A DNA stretch of 64,000 nt, taken from assembly GCF_014898815.1 (NCBI RefSeq), contig NW_026515548.1:974501-1038500 (forward strand). The letters are read 5' to 3'. Below are positions 47,643 to 59,504 of the stretch, one piece after another. The position numbers and the translations under genes were made by a program. Positions within the stretch are counted from its first letter, which is position 1. Each line of letters opens with the position of its first letter. Origin of the DNA: Panonychus citri (taxonomy: Eukaryota; Arthropoda; Arachnida; Trombidiformes; Tetranychidae). Under the pieces are notes generated by a model. The model was not told the DNA's origin. It saw only the letters and a program-made list of their open reading frames with translations, and did not search any database.

Positions 47643-49578
47643 CTAAATCAAGCTAAATGTTGTAATTATCAGGATAATTGTTGGTATTAAGATGGTGATT
47701 AAACTAATCTGGAAATCTACTGATCCATTACAGAAATCGGATCGACATGAACAAATTTGATGAGTGATTCCCATTGAGCCCGTTTTCTGATAGCACCCGG
47801 GGGTCTCCGAGGCCGCTTTGTACCAACCACAGGAACGATGAACCCGCTCTTGTCCATCAACTGAAAATTAAACGAGAAACAATTAAAAATAAACTTCAAG
47901 TTAATTGTTGCGAAAACAGCATCAAATTATTGACCTTTTTTGATTGATTATGATTGATTTTGACACTGAAATGTGATAACTTTGTATTCATTTCATAATC
48001 AAAACATTCATCATAATTTTGATGATCTTTTTTAAATATTTAAAAGTTTGTTTACTATCAAATTGTGTAATTGTTTACAAACAATTTAACACCAATGTGT
48101 TAATTGCTATGAAGCTGCTGTTTATTACTGTAAATATTGATACGAGTAAGTGTTGAGTGATTTACACTTATCCAATTATAGTAAATGCGTACTGGTTTTT
48201 TACACAATCAACTTGATTGTTGATTTGATTGTGTTTCTTTTTTTACTCTCATCTTAATTGTTATCATCATATCTTAATATAATACAACTGATTTAAGTAC
48301 TCCAATGATCAAAGTGCAGTTTTAATCACTTTCCAGGTCTATCAATATGTATACTAGACTTAAATTAACTTTCTCATAATGATTACATTGAAATCTAACT
48401 ACTTGGATATAAATAGTTTCTTAATCCAGTTTACTCAGAGAGATTAATCTGAATCCATATTAATCCGTGTTAATAAACTACTGTAATTGTATTTGTTTGT
48501 CTTCGGTGACCTTTAACTAGCCACTTATATGTCAATGTGTGAACTGTTTATGTCAATATTTAATCACTTGAAACAATATTGATTATCGAGTTGATCATTT
48601 TTACCAATGATCAACTTATTGGTTAGTTAATTTGATTATTAAGCTCAGAATTGGTTTTTAACAATTCCAATGATCATTATCAATCAGCTAGATGATTTAT
48701 GTGAAACTGTTTATCTTAATTGTTGGTACTAATTGTTACAATCAAGGTAATCAAGATAACTGATCAAGATAATTATCTAAAATCAGTTGTCATTTAACTG
48801 TAACCATTAAATGACTGACTGAATTAGCATGAGGATTGAAAACTTTTCAATTTCATTGGGTCGCAAATGAATCAGTTAATTGTTTTTGATTGTTAATCTC
48901 TAAAATGAAAGATAATTAACTAAATTGTACTGATGAAAATGAAGAAAAAAAGCTAATCAAATTTGATAATCAATTGTGATCTGAATTTTATATTCCAATC
49001 AATTGAGTAATGATTGATTATGAAATTTACCTGGACAAATGATGAATAATCATCATGATGATAATTTAATTAAAAAAAAATTTGAAGGACACTAACAAGG
49101 TAATGATAATAATATACCATTCACGTAATTTTGATTACAATTAACATGATTAAAACAATTAAGTTAATCACATACTCCTATTAAAACCGTTAGGTTAACA
49201 CTTATTATTTTAATTGTTGTTGAATTGCTAAAAAAAGCTCAAGGTAAAAAAGGCAATCAAACATTTGATGATCATCATTCTGAGCATAATCATAATTAAC
49301 CAACATTTGATTATAATTAAGCAACAATTAACTATGATAATTATGATTTAATCACAGACCTTTTTGAACAGTTTTCCGACAGATTGAAGCATAACCTAAA
49401 CCAGGAACTCGGTCAACACCAATTGAGGTTGAATCGTTTTTATCAACAATCGTTTTAATTGTCGCATCACAATCAGCAGTATATTTAATTGCTAGAGGTC
49501 CAAAATCGGGTGGATTGAAGGGATTGGTGCAATATGGATCAACAATTGAATTACAAGTATAACATCGTAGACTGTAAA
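47643..49578 (-). CDS. Ly6/uPAR-domain GPI protein, gene A (5' exon not located)
   Basis: Small three-finger cell-surface protein. Two exons are clear: 49360-49578 and 47643-47860, joined across a 1.5 kb intron with matching phase. The first gives V-Y-S-LRCYTCNS-IVDPYCTNPF through SICRKTVQK. The second, in a frame different from its longest ORF, gives VDGQERVHRSCGWYK, then HQICSCRSDFCNGSVD and a 24-residue hydrophobic tail ending at the TAG at 47643. That is the standard Ly6 ending (C-x-C-x4-CN) followed by a GPI-attachment signal. The phase-1 start of 49360-49578 matches gene B exactly, so a short signal-peptide exon should lie upstream, between about 49.6 and 54.1 kb. I could not find a convincing one. 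Arthropod Ly6 proteins of this class modulate septate junctions, channels or receptors. Which member this is cannot be told. Confidence 0.82.
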
Positions 49579-51470
49579 CTGTGAACAATTGAAAAAAAAA
49601 GTCCAACAGAGAGAAAGTTTAATCAATGGAATTGAATTTATGGTAACAATTAATAAATTGACATGGAAAGTCACATATGATAAACCAACTAGAACCAAAA
49701 TTGATTCTCAGTCTATGAGAAAAGTTAATCATATAGAGGATTAAATTTAATTGTTGTTCACTTGATGATGATGATAACTTGATAGCCCACCAAATAATCA
49801 AATTGCTATTTAATTTTATCAATAATATTCAAGCATTCATATGGCTTGTGAACAATTTAAATCATTAGCTAATTGTTTACTTACCTACATCGTAATTAAA
49901 GTTTAATTGTTTTTTTTTCACTCTTCAAATGGATTAACAATCAAGGAACAATTAAATATGAAAATAGTGATTAAATTTACTGCAATAATTAATGATATTC
50001 AATTACAAGTTAATTGTTTTTTCTTGTGTTTTACATTTTCTATGATTTTTTTTACTTTTTATTTTTATGAATTTCGGAAAAAATCAATTTCAGTTAATCA
50101 TGATTACCATGTACTTAGAGTTTAATATGAGAGATGATTAATATTAATCCGATAGGAAGATAAGATAAGACAAAGGATGACAAATGATGATACGAACAAG
50201 AAATTGAAGAGATCTCATGAAAATCAATGGAAATTTGTTATTCAATCAACAGTAATTTTCATGGCTTCAGAATTCAAGTTCTGAGTTGATAATTTTTTGC
50301 TTCTTATTTTGAAATTTTTGTTCATCATCATGATGAAAAAGATAATTGTCAAGATCCTTGAAGAAAACAAGTTATCATGAAATTAACATGATAAGAAGGA
50401 AGAAAACATTGAATAGGAAATTATTTCGTTGAGAGGAAAAGTTGATAATTCATTTCCTTTGCTAATTGTTGATTAAACTTCTCAACAATTAGTGAAACGT
50501 TTCAATCACTAACAAAGTTGGTGACTGAATATGATTTTGAATAAACAATCAATTGATTTAATAAGAGAAAAGTTTAATTTTAAGATTAACCTTTCAACAG
50601 AATCAAATATAATCCAGTAATTATTGTAACGATTAACTTGATTAGTGATTAATAATAAACACTCCTAGAAGGTGATAACTATTAATATAACCGGTTAACA
50701 GAATTGCAAATGAATGATTCATTGATGGAATTAGCAATCTTAATTGTTTACCAGCAATAGAATAGGAAAATTTCAATCAAATTAAATCATAATCAGTGAG
50801 AGGAAAACAAATTTAATTGACTCATAAAATTTACAATTAAGAAAGAGGGAAAAAGTTTTTGTTTTGTTTGATTCGTGATTTAAACCATGTTGTTTAATGA
50901 TAATGACGACATTTAATGTAAATCAGTTATTATAATCAAGATATTGTAGCTCAGGTAATTTGTTGCTAATTAAAAGATCGTAGTGGATTAATAGCCTCAG
51001 GCGATTTGGTAAATTAATCCAAATTAGATAAGTAGTTAAAGTAATTTAATATCAAATTATCGTTTCTGTTTTAATCCATTTTGCTATTCGATTGGTGTAT
51101 TAGATAATTAGATGAAGAAAAAATAAACGGCAACTAAATTAAAGTTAATTGTTGAAAGGTTATCATGATAAGTATCATAATTTAGATCTAGAACCTTAAT
51201 TAATTGATGGTTGATTGTATTGGTACCTAAAAAAAATACTCTAATTAGATCAAGAGAGTTGATTGTTACGTGTGATTGAATTAGTGATCAAATGATTTTG
51301 AATGATTTTCTCTTATTATTAGAAATTGATTAATATTAATTATGATTATATTCATCATTTGGTGTACTGTGATTGATTACATAATAATTTATTGTGTTAT
51401 ACAGATAATTAATTTGATTAGATCCATTAGTTAGTGTTGATTGGATGGAGTGTGAATCCCTTTGGACTAA

Positions 51471-51503
51471 ATTAATCCTCTCGGATTAACCGAGAGGGAT
51501 TAA
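51471..51503. repeat. Near-perfect inverted repeat (hairpin)
   Basis: ATTAATCCTCTCGG at 51,471-51,484 and CCGAGAGGGATTAA at 51,490-51,503 are complementary apart from one extra G, with a five-base loop. The stem contains a GC-rich heart, unusual for this AT-rich segment. Function unknown. Confidence 0.8.
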
Positions 51504-53262
51504 CAAATCTCTGAATCGATTTGTGAAAATTAATATTATTGTTTTTTTCTTGCAAAAAAATCAAAGAAAATTAAAAAATCTGATTGATGAAAATTACGTG
51601 ATCCAATTAATTGTCAATCAATATTAACCAATTCAAATTGTAATACAAAGAAAAACCAATCACAATCTCTAATCTCATCATTAACTGATCCCAATCTAAT
51701 TGAAGACATTACAATTACGAATAAAAGAAATTAGAAAATATTAATTGCAATTAAGGAGAAAAAGAAAAGAACCCGTATTTTCATGCTAATTTTACTCTAT
51801 TTGATTGATTGATTGTATTACAATTGAATTGGCAAATTTACAAATGATTACAAAACGTGAAACGGAAAGCACATAGAAAGAAATTAAAGTTAATCACAAT
51901 TAAAATGAGAGTAATTAAGAGGAAGATCATGATAATTGATATCATAGAAAAAGAAACAATTGAAAGTGAAGAGGGAGAAAAAAAAAGTTCCAATGAAAGA
52001 ATCAGGAAAAGTTACCAGACACATGGGAGATAATGAGAAATGATGAATGAACGGGATAAAGTTGAGTAAATTGTTTTACTCTTAATTGTAATTGAAAATA
52101 CAGAATCAATTGATTGTGGTAAATTAAACCATATCAAATCAATGTGTTTAGCTACTCATTTTTGGTTATTTCAATTAGCTTCATATACTAGAGGCTTTGA
52201 ACAGGTAGAGGAAAAGAAGGCAGAGAGAGAGAGAAAGTGATGATGAAAGAAACAGGTAAAACAGCGTGATGATGATAATGATGATGAGGATGATGATTGG
52301 GAGAGAGAGAGACAAAAAAATAGTGTGTAAAAAATGATCGACTAGCCCATGAAGATAATCATCAAAATGGGTGTTTGTTGAGTGTGTATTTGATTACACT
52401 GATTAGTGGTGGAAATGGTGACTAATTTAGCTAATAGGAAGTGGGTACAAACATTTAACAAGAATCAATTCTGATTTCAATTGAAACTGCATATAAGGAA
52501 AATTACAAGGACATTTCATGTTGATTAATTGTGATAAAGGGAAGTGGTGATGATATTAAATGGTAAATATACTAAGCATACACAGAATTAGAAAGTGAGA
52601 TTCACTGGTGATACAATTTGGGTTGATTAAACAGAGAGAAAGATTCAGTAAATTAAAGGAAAACGGAAAAAATAAACTAATATTTATAAACATCAATGAT
52701 AATCATGTTTGTTGGTCTTTCATCATCATCATCTTCTTCCGGAATTCAGATTGAATCAACTGGAACAAGATGAATAATGTAAAGAGATGGAAACTCTGTA
52801 ATATGAGAGGAAGTTACAATTGGGCTGAAGAAAATCTGAAAGTTGATAATCTGTTGAAATTAACAAATTTGATTGGAAAACAAATTCAAGTGAATCAAAT
52901 TTTCCATTTTCCCGCTTTTGAGAAAACAACAAATTCTGACAAAAACAGGATTCATGAGAAAGAGATAGAAAGAGAAACGAGAGAGAGAGAGAGGGAAATG
53001 AGAATTGACTGAAAAGGGTGTGACAAGTGAAAGGTAATGGGATTAGATTTCATCTCCATCATCATCTGGATAAATAATATTGATAATTGGCTGAATTATA
53101 CGTTGAACACATTTGAGGTTTTGTTTTATCTGATTAATCAATCTCTTTGTTTGTTAATCATGAGAATTGTAATTTGATTAGATGAACATTTTTGCTAAAT
53201 CAGAGCTCATGGAGATGATGCTAATCATCCTCATCTTCATCATCATTTTCCAAATGAAGACC

Positions 53263-53282
53263 AATCAATCAATCAATCAATC
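53263..53282. repeat. (AATC)n short tandem repeat
   Basis: Five consecutive AATC units in non-coding DNA. Confidence 0.85.
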
Positions 53283-54145
53283 GATCATTTGGTTAACGTG
53301 CAAATATTAAAATCTTTAGGTGATAATCTCAAAAAAAAGGCACAAATAATAATATTATCAGTGCGAAGGGTTTAAGGTTTGTCGATTAATATTTCGGGAA
53401 TGATAATCTCCAGGATTAGGATTAGTTGTGGATAAAGGGGATTAGATGATTGGAATGAGTTTATGATGAAACAGCAAAAATATTTAGCAAATATATTGAA
53501 TATGTATCATTTAGATTTAGAATTAAAAAGTTATTTAAACAATTAGTGAATTGTTTAGATTTATTTTGTGACCCTTCGGTAGTGTTTGAGTTTTTCTTGG
53601 TTACGAATTGGCCTGAGGGTGAGTTTACATTTCTCTTTTTTCATCTTTTCTAATTGTCACCAAATTAACTGTTAAACAGTAAGATAATTCTTTGGTCCCT
53701 TAATTGTTTGACTGTTGATTAGATCTTATTGTTGTTATTGTCTCTTTTCTGAGATTTACTTCATTCTGATTCTCATCATGAAATCACTCAATTTGTTTTC
53801 CATGTGATCAGAATTAGAAAACTTGAAAAAAGAGAACAGGGAAAAGATGGAAAGTCGAACGAAAAAAAGTTGGTAAATATTCATAACAATCAAAGGGATG
53901 ATCGCATCTTAAGATTGTGATGAATATTTGGAAGGCGTAATTGAGTCACGCCGAGTAATTATCATGATTATTACTTGACAATTATCTTTGGAAATATGTG
54001 TTTGTGAAGAGTTGGAATGCAAAGGAATGAGATGGAGGAAATTCAGCAAAATGAGACGATGAACATTATTCAGCAGCATGGGAGGAATCATGGTGTGGGT
54101 TGGAAATCGTTTGGTGATATGTGTACGTGTGAGTGTTTCGCAGCT

Positions 54146-55865
54146 CTAAGAGAAAGCTGAAGTGAGAATTAAAATGGCGACTATTAAAAATGATGTTTGG
54201 ACCATTGAATTAGTTAATTGTGATGAAGCATTACAAGAATCAGTTGCACAATGACAGGAGACAACTGAAAGTCCTCCGGAACCAACTCGATTGGTACATT
54301 TTCCAGCGACAGCATTTGGATCCTCTAAATAGCCACAAGTACGAATAACTCTGACCTCTTTGTCAACTAATTAAGTTAAATGGCGTTAATTAGTATCAGC
54401 GAGTTAGTTATCAATAGAAATGGCAAAGAAAGAAACAGAAAGAGATTAAAGAAAAGTTAATTGTTAGTTGAATAGTTACAATGATGAAACTTTTCTCGGT
54501 GACTTTCGTCGAGTGTTCAATTTAATTGATCAATTAATCGTTCGAAAAGTTGATCAAATTAAACGATCAATTGACTGATTAATTGAGGAAAATCAACGAA
54601 AATCACCGAAAGAGGCGAAAAACTCATAATCACACTCAATGAGAATTAGAGAGAAAAGTTGAAATGTTAATCAATTATTCAATTTACATGATTTAGTTTA
54701 GTGAATTAACAATGATTATCATTAAATTTGATTGGAAAGAGTCACCTTCACTTTCTCATGATAATCATTTAGATTTGGGTTAATACACACAACTCAATAC
54801 ACCAAACTATCAGGATGAACAATACAATTTGTTACCTTTAAAATATTATTGATTATCATCATGAAGATAATCATATATTTAAAACTAATACAAGCAAAGC
54901 AGAAAACAGGTTCGAGCTTATCAAAGCTTAACTATTTTTTGTATTGTTAACAGTTTAGGCCTCATGATGATGATGATGATTCAGTTGTTCCAAATTCATT
55001 TTCAGGAATTATCTTTGTTTTCTCAATGAAAATAATAAAAAAATACTCAGCACTTTATACCATAAGTGATGAAATTATGAAAAGATCAACAGATCAAATT
55101 GAATCAACATCAATTTCTCCCTTTCTCTCTATGAGTGTAATTAAGTTTCATCATTGATTATTGATTATGTGCGATATTAAATTACTTTTTTCTATTATTT
55201 TCCGGCACAATTGAGTTGTCCTATTGCCATACATTTTCTTGAGCATCTCGTATTTAGGATTAGCTGAGCAGTTCATTTTTGCAAAAGGTTCCGGATAAAA
55301 TGGATCACTACAAGCAGCATTTATGTTAGACTTGCAATCCCAACACTCCAATGAAAAGACTGAAAATGAAGAAATGTTTATCAACCAGAGAGAGAGAGAA
55401 AAAAATTGGATAAAATTGTAAATATTCTCGAAAAGAAAAAAGAAATTGCTTGATGATTATCGAAAAAAGGAAAAAATTTCATCAATAATTAAGTTCTAAT
55501 GGAGGAGAGAAGTAAAAATTGTCTCTTCAAATTTCATTCACTTTCTCCTCTCTACCCAACCCAAAGATTATTTTATCAATGAAAATGTTTCTTCAAAACA
55601 AAAGAAAATAGTTTTCTATTTGTACTATTCATACAGTCGAGTATAAGAGGACATTGAGGCCGCTTTCAATTCGAGGTGTGGGGATAACCCATTGATCGGT
55701 TGATAAGAGACAAATTGTGAGAAAACAAGAGGGTGGAGATACTTTTATTGTCTTTCGCATGGAAAATGTATCAATAGAAATGAATGAATGAAAAAAGAAA
55801 AGGTAAACTTATCACTTACCAGTTGAGAGTTCGATCAATAAGACAATTACTTTCAGGGTATTCAT
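54146..55865 (-). CDS. Ly6/uPAR-domain GPI protein, gene B
   Basis: Three exons on the - strand: 55820-55865, 55186-55359 and 54146-54366, all with GT-AG borders and matching phase 1, giving 146 residues. Exon 1 encodes the signal peptide (MNTLKVIVLLIELST). Exon 2 starts the mature protein at LECWDCKSNINAACSDPF and ends with CRKIIEK. Exon 3 gives IDKEVRVIRTCGYLED, then CTNRVG, SCHCATDSCNASS and a hydrophobic C-terminal segment ending ILTSAFS. The C-x2-C opening, VIRTCG middle and CHC-x4-CN ending are the protostome Ly6 pattern, and the tail is a predicted GPI signal. Gene A about 4.6 kb downstream has the same exon phases and layout, so the two are probably a tandem duplicate pair that has diverged widely. 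Specific function cannot be assigned. Confidence 0.88.
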
Positions 55866-56581
55866 TTATAGTTGGTTAAGAGTCTCTTAAGGTAATAACA
55901 GTTATGTAACAATTATACAGTTGAGCACAAGGAATCAAATATAAGATGAGAAGAGAAAAGTAATCAACAAATTTACCCGGAGTTAATGCTGAAAAACATG
56001 AGCTCTTCTACTCGTATATAGTAAATGTAAAGGTAATTTCACAATTTCTTTTCTTTCTTTTATCATTCCCTCCCACTTTGGCTTTCTCATCATCTTTCTC
56101 TTTCTCTTCTCTCTCTTCTCTTGCTTGTCTTTTTTTCTCTCTTTCTTGGCTTAGAGAATCGGCTTCAATCGGCTTGTTCTCTATTATAACCTCCATTCAG
56201 CTCGATCACGAATCTCACTAACTTTGGGTTTTTGATTTTTTTACTTTTTTCCTTTTATGGTTTTGTTTGCTCTTTACAGGAATTGAAATTATTCAATAAT
56301 TTAGACAGATGAACAATTTGTTTTTTAGTTAAACTCAGAATGGATGCTTACAAAGTGCTCACTCTCTCTCTCTCTCTTCCTCTGTCTGAGCGGTTGTTAT
56401 GTGATATGACCGCTCAATGGTGGTGCCACTAGAAGGCGTTCAGTCATATTATGACGGCCGTAATAGGTCACTTATTTCATGATAAATAAAATAAATGAAT
56501 AATAAATCAAGTTTGATCCAAAAAAAGAAGATCATAAGTTGAAAAAAAAGTAGAATTAGAATAGTTAATAATATGAAACTA
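55866..56581. other. Spacer between Ly6 gene B and SF1
   Basis: Holds the promoter of Ly6 B and the 3' end of SF1. A purine/pyrimidine-biased stretch lies at 56,040-56,160. At 56,426-56,440 is CCACTAGAAGGCGTT, close to the CTCF consensus. Several AATAAA hexamers near 56,480-56,510 are on the strand opposite to SF1. No gene is seen. Confidence 0.55.
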
Positions 56582-58803
56582 TTAACTGGGTGGAGGTGGT
56601 GGTGGTGGAGGTGGAGGCGGTGCTACATAGAGACCAGCGGGTATTGTAGGGACACTTGGAGGAGGAGGTGGAGGTGGAGGTGCATTTAATCCGATCGATG
56701 AGACTCCAGCCATGTTCATATAGCCCATCCAAGATGTTGAGTTTGTTGGGGTTGTTGGTGTTCTTTGTCCATCAGGAGGTGGAGGTGGAGGAGGTGGAGA
56801 TGGAACTACAGTCATGTTGGCATTTTGCGACCATCCTAAGGACATTAAACAAGGAAAAGAAAGAAAATACAATTAAGATACAATCAAGATGGAAAATGGT
56901 GGATAATTAACTAACCTTGTTGTAACCAAGGATTCGAATTGGCTGTTTGGGCTTGGGAGTACATGTAAGAATATGAATCAACAGCGGGCATTTGAGGATA
57001 AGCGGTAGAAGGGGAAACACCAGCAGAAGAACCGTAGCCATAAGCCGTTTGATTTTGAGTTGATTGCCAATAAGGCGGTTGTACCACTGATTGATTATCA
57101 TTTCTAGACCAGGAGCCATTTTGTTGAACGTTTGAATGATGTGGATTACCAGGATGGTGAGATTGTGATTGAGATGGGCCATGTGAGTCTCTTGGCCCGG
57201 TGCCAGCGGTGATCGCTCTTGGAGGACCTCCAGGTCCACTAAAATTTGGACCTGATCCACCTAAACTACTATTACCACCGACACCACCCGAGGAATGATT
57301 CATTTTTGGTGGACGTGGACCTTCTCCTAATTCGGCCATAAGAGACAAATATTCCTCATCTATTTTAGAAGAATTTGCATTTTGTGGAAGTTTCTTTTCT
57401 TTACAATCTTTTGAAATGTGTCCTTTGGCACCACAATTGCTACAAATCACATTATTGGTAACATTTGGTTTGTCTGGACATTGCCAACTACGATGAGCCG
57501 ATGAGCCACAATTAAAACATTTTGGTCCATCAGTTTCTCTTAAGGTTCCATTTAATAAAGCGAGTTCACGAAGCTGATTCTTTCGTAAATCGTTCTGGTT
57601 TTCTGGGACTTCAATTCCTTGGCGAATTACATCTTTTATCTAAGTAAAAAGTGGAACCATTACAAGAAAATTAGTTGATTAAACTTTGGAAAATCATGAG
57701 TATATGATTACCTTTTGGACAGCTTTTAGAACCGATTCATGAGTGCTCGCAGTTACAAAAGCATGAAGCGGTTCATCTTCACCCGGCATGGGTTGACCAT
57801 CTTTCCGACCAATTTTCCCCTCTTTTACAGATCCTTTGCCACGAATAATTATTTTAGCGCCAGACTGTAAGGAAAAAGAACAAAATTTAATCATAAAGGA
57901 TAAAGTTTCGAGTTATTCTGGTAAAGATGAGTTACTTACATCTTTTTCCATTCCTTTCAAAGTATTTCCTCTGGGACCGATTAAAAGTCCTACAAAATTA
58001 ATTTCTGGATATTCTTCTTGTGGAATTAAAACTTTTTCGCTAATTTTTTGTTGTGGTGGTCTATGGATATAAGAAAAGATAAATGAGACAATTAGTACTA
58101 AACAAATTTCCAAGTTAATTCGCAAAAAGAAAAGTATGAAACATACTTGTAATCAGATGGTGGTTTGAATGAAGGGTTAATTAGGACCATCTCCTGAATT
58201 AGGTTATGTCTCTCATCTTCCAACTTTTTCCGTGTTCTAAATTCCCGAGTATTCAGACGTTTACCTTCATTGTTATAAATGGGCTCAGGTGATGGTGATC
58301 TGCAATCAAGTAAAAGCAATAGCAGTTAAATGTCAAAATAGTGAAAGCACGAGGTAAATGTTGTGAGCGAAGGTTTTTATGGAAATGTTGACAGGAGAAC
58401 CAATGTTGCGAATTCACAAATCGAACAATATTATTACCTTTCTTCTGGATTCGTAGGAATTTCCAAATCTCCTGTTCTCAATCTTCGTGTCAAGTCTTCT
58501 ATCTGTAATTGTACTGCAAAAGCAATGAGAAAAAAACCAACAAATTAATCACAGTTGAGAGAAACATGAACCCATCAAACAGGAAAAAAAGGAAACAGAG
58601 AGATGGAAGAAGAGAACACAATTTGTCTACATGAGAAATCTCAATGACACACATCATAAATTATCGAAACAAGACTTACAAAGGTATATTCTTTCCTGTT
58701 CACTAGATAAATTGACAGGTAAATTAGTAGGTAAGCCTGGAATAACAACCTTATCATCACCACCCCAGCGGCTTTTCTTTCTCCTTTTATTCGAACTTTC
58801 CAT
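56582..58803 (-). CDS. SF1: Splicing factor 1 / branch-point binding protein (SF1/BBP)
   Basis: Nuclear pre-mRNA splicing protein that binds the branch-point sequence and U2AF during early spliceosome assembly. Seven exons: 58680-58803, 58438-58513, 58147-58299, 57940-58060, 57712-57864, 56916-57639 and 56582-56835. All phases join, giving 534 residues. In order: a U2AF-ligand motif KRRKKSRWGGD near residue 6, the coiled-coil N-terminal helices (LQLQIEDLTRRLRTGDLEIP), the SPSPEP phospho-motif, and a KH domain with the loop GPRGNTLKGMEKD, followed by IIIRGKGSVKEGKIGRKDGQ. Then comes a QUA2 region (ENQNDLRKNQLRELALLNGT) and two zinc knuckles, CFNCGSSAHRSWQC and CSNCGAKGHISKDC. The C-terminus is Gly/Pro/Gln-rich with three polyproline runs. 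Human SF1 keeps only the second knuckle intact, while this protein has two, as in yeast BBP. Introns are 72-166 bp. Confidence 0.97.
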
Positions 58804-59504
58804 AGATAATACAAAGTAAACTGAGCGAGATTTGGATGCCGCAAGATGACCGCTAATTAGCCTCACACCAAATACTCTTAAAAACCCATTGGAATTAAAA
58901 ATTAAACTCAATTAACTTAATTGTTTGCAACAGATTGATTAAGGTAAACAATTAAAGAAATGCTGTTGTTCAGACCAATCGAGCTTAGCAACACCTCGGT
59001 AACCAGTCGTTTAGATTGTGGTGACAGCGAAAAGCGCCAACTACAAATATCTCAAATTCTAATTACAATTCGACTAATTGAACAATTTGGAAATACAATT
59101 AATTTAATTAACTTCTAATTGTTATTTAGAGAAGCATAAGAGAGTATGTTTGGGATTTTATTGGAAAAGAAAAAGATTAACTATTGATTGGTATTCTTTT
59201 AATGTTTCATGTCATTTGTTTAATTTTGAAATTTTAATTGTTCGAAATTGGATTTATTGGAATTAATAAATCAACGATTAATTGGTTAATTGTTGTTTTA
59301 ATCGAGTTCGAACTGATTTGGGTTTTTAATGGTTGTGGTTTTTTAGATATTTTTTTGAGTTTGTGTCGTTTTGTTGGTGGAAAATTTTAATTGTTTTATT
59401 TTTTTCTTCTTCTCTTAGCATTAGAAATTGAAACACTTTTAATTTAGTTGTTTATCCAAAGTAAAGTTTGAATTTTTGGAGTTAATTATAAATGGTTATT
59501 ATAA
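58804..59504. other. Spacer between SF1 and eIF3L
   Basis: SF1 promoter side (58,804-59,060 includes a less AT-rich patch with CACCTCGG) and eIF3L 3' UTR. AATAAA on the - strand at 59,395-59,400 is 105 bases past the eIF3L stop. Otherwise AT-rich with no coding sequence. Confidence 0.6.
59395..59400 (-). promoter_or_regulatory. Poly(A) signal of eIF3L
   Basis: AATAAA on the - strand (TTTATT on +), 105 bases beyond the stop codon. Confidence 0.55.

Larger units (their letters stand above)
49579..54145. other. Non-coding region between Ly6 genes A and B
   Basis: Probably contains the first exon and first intron of Ly6 gene A, but no signal-peptide exon was found with a good donor. AT-rich with AACAATTTAAAT at 49,851-49,862, a strong hairpin at 51,471-51,503 and an AATC tetranucleotide repeat at 53,263-53,282. 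Longer open frames (for example 52,770-53,012 +) are of low quality. Confidence 0.5.

Noticed and set aside
47717..47899. 60-codon - strand ORF ending VHVDPISVMDQ
   Set aside because: It is the wrong frame of the Ly6 gene A last exon; the frame shifted by one gives the conserved cysteines and GPI tail.
49885..49960. Strong GTAAGT donor as candidate end of Ly6 gene A exon 1
   Set aside because: In the required phase the upstream sequence meets a stop with no Met or signal peptide.
54900..54920. GGTTCGAGC resembling a tRNA B box
   Set aside because: No A box, acceptor stem or cloverleaf can be drawn around it.
56582..56910. + strand ORF over the polyproline end of SF1
   Set aside because: Glu/Val repeat shadow of the proline codons on the opposite strand.
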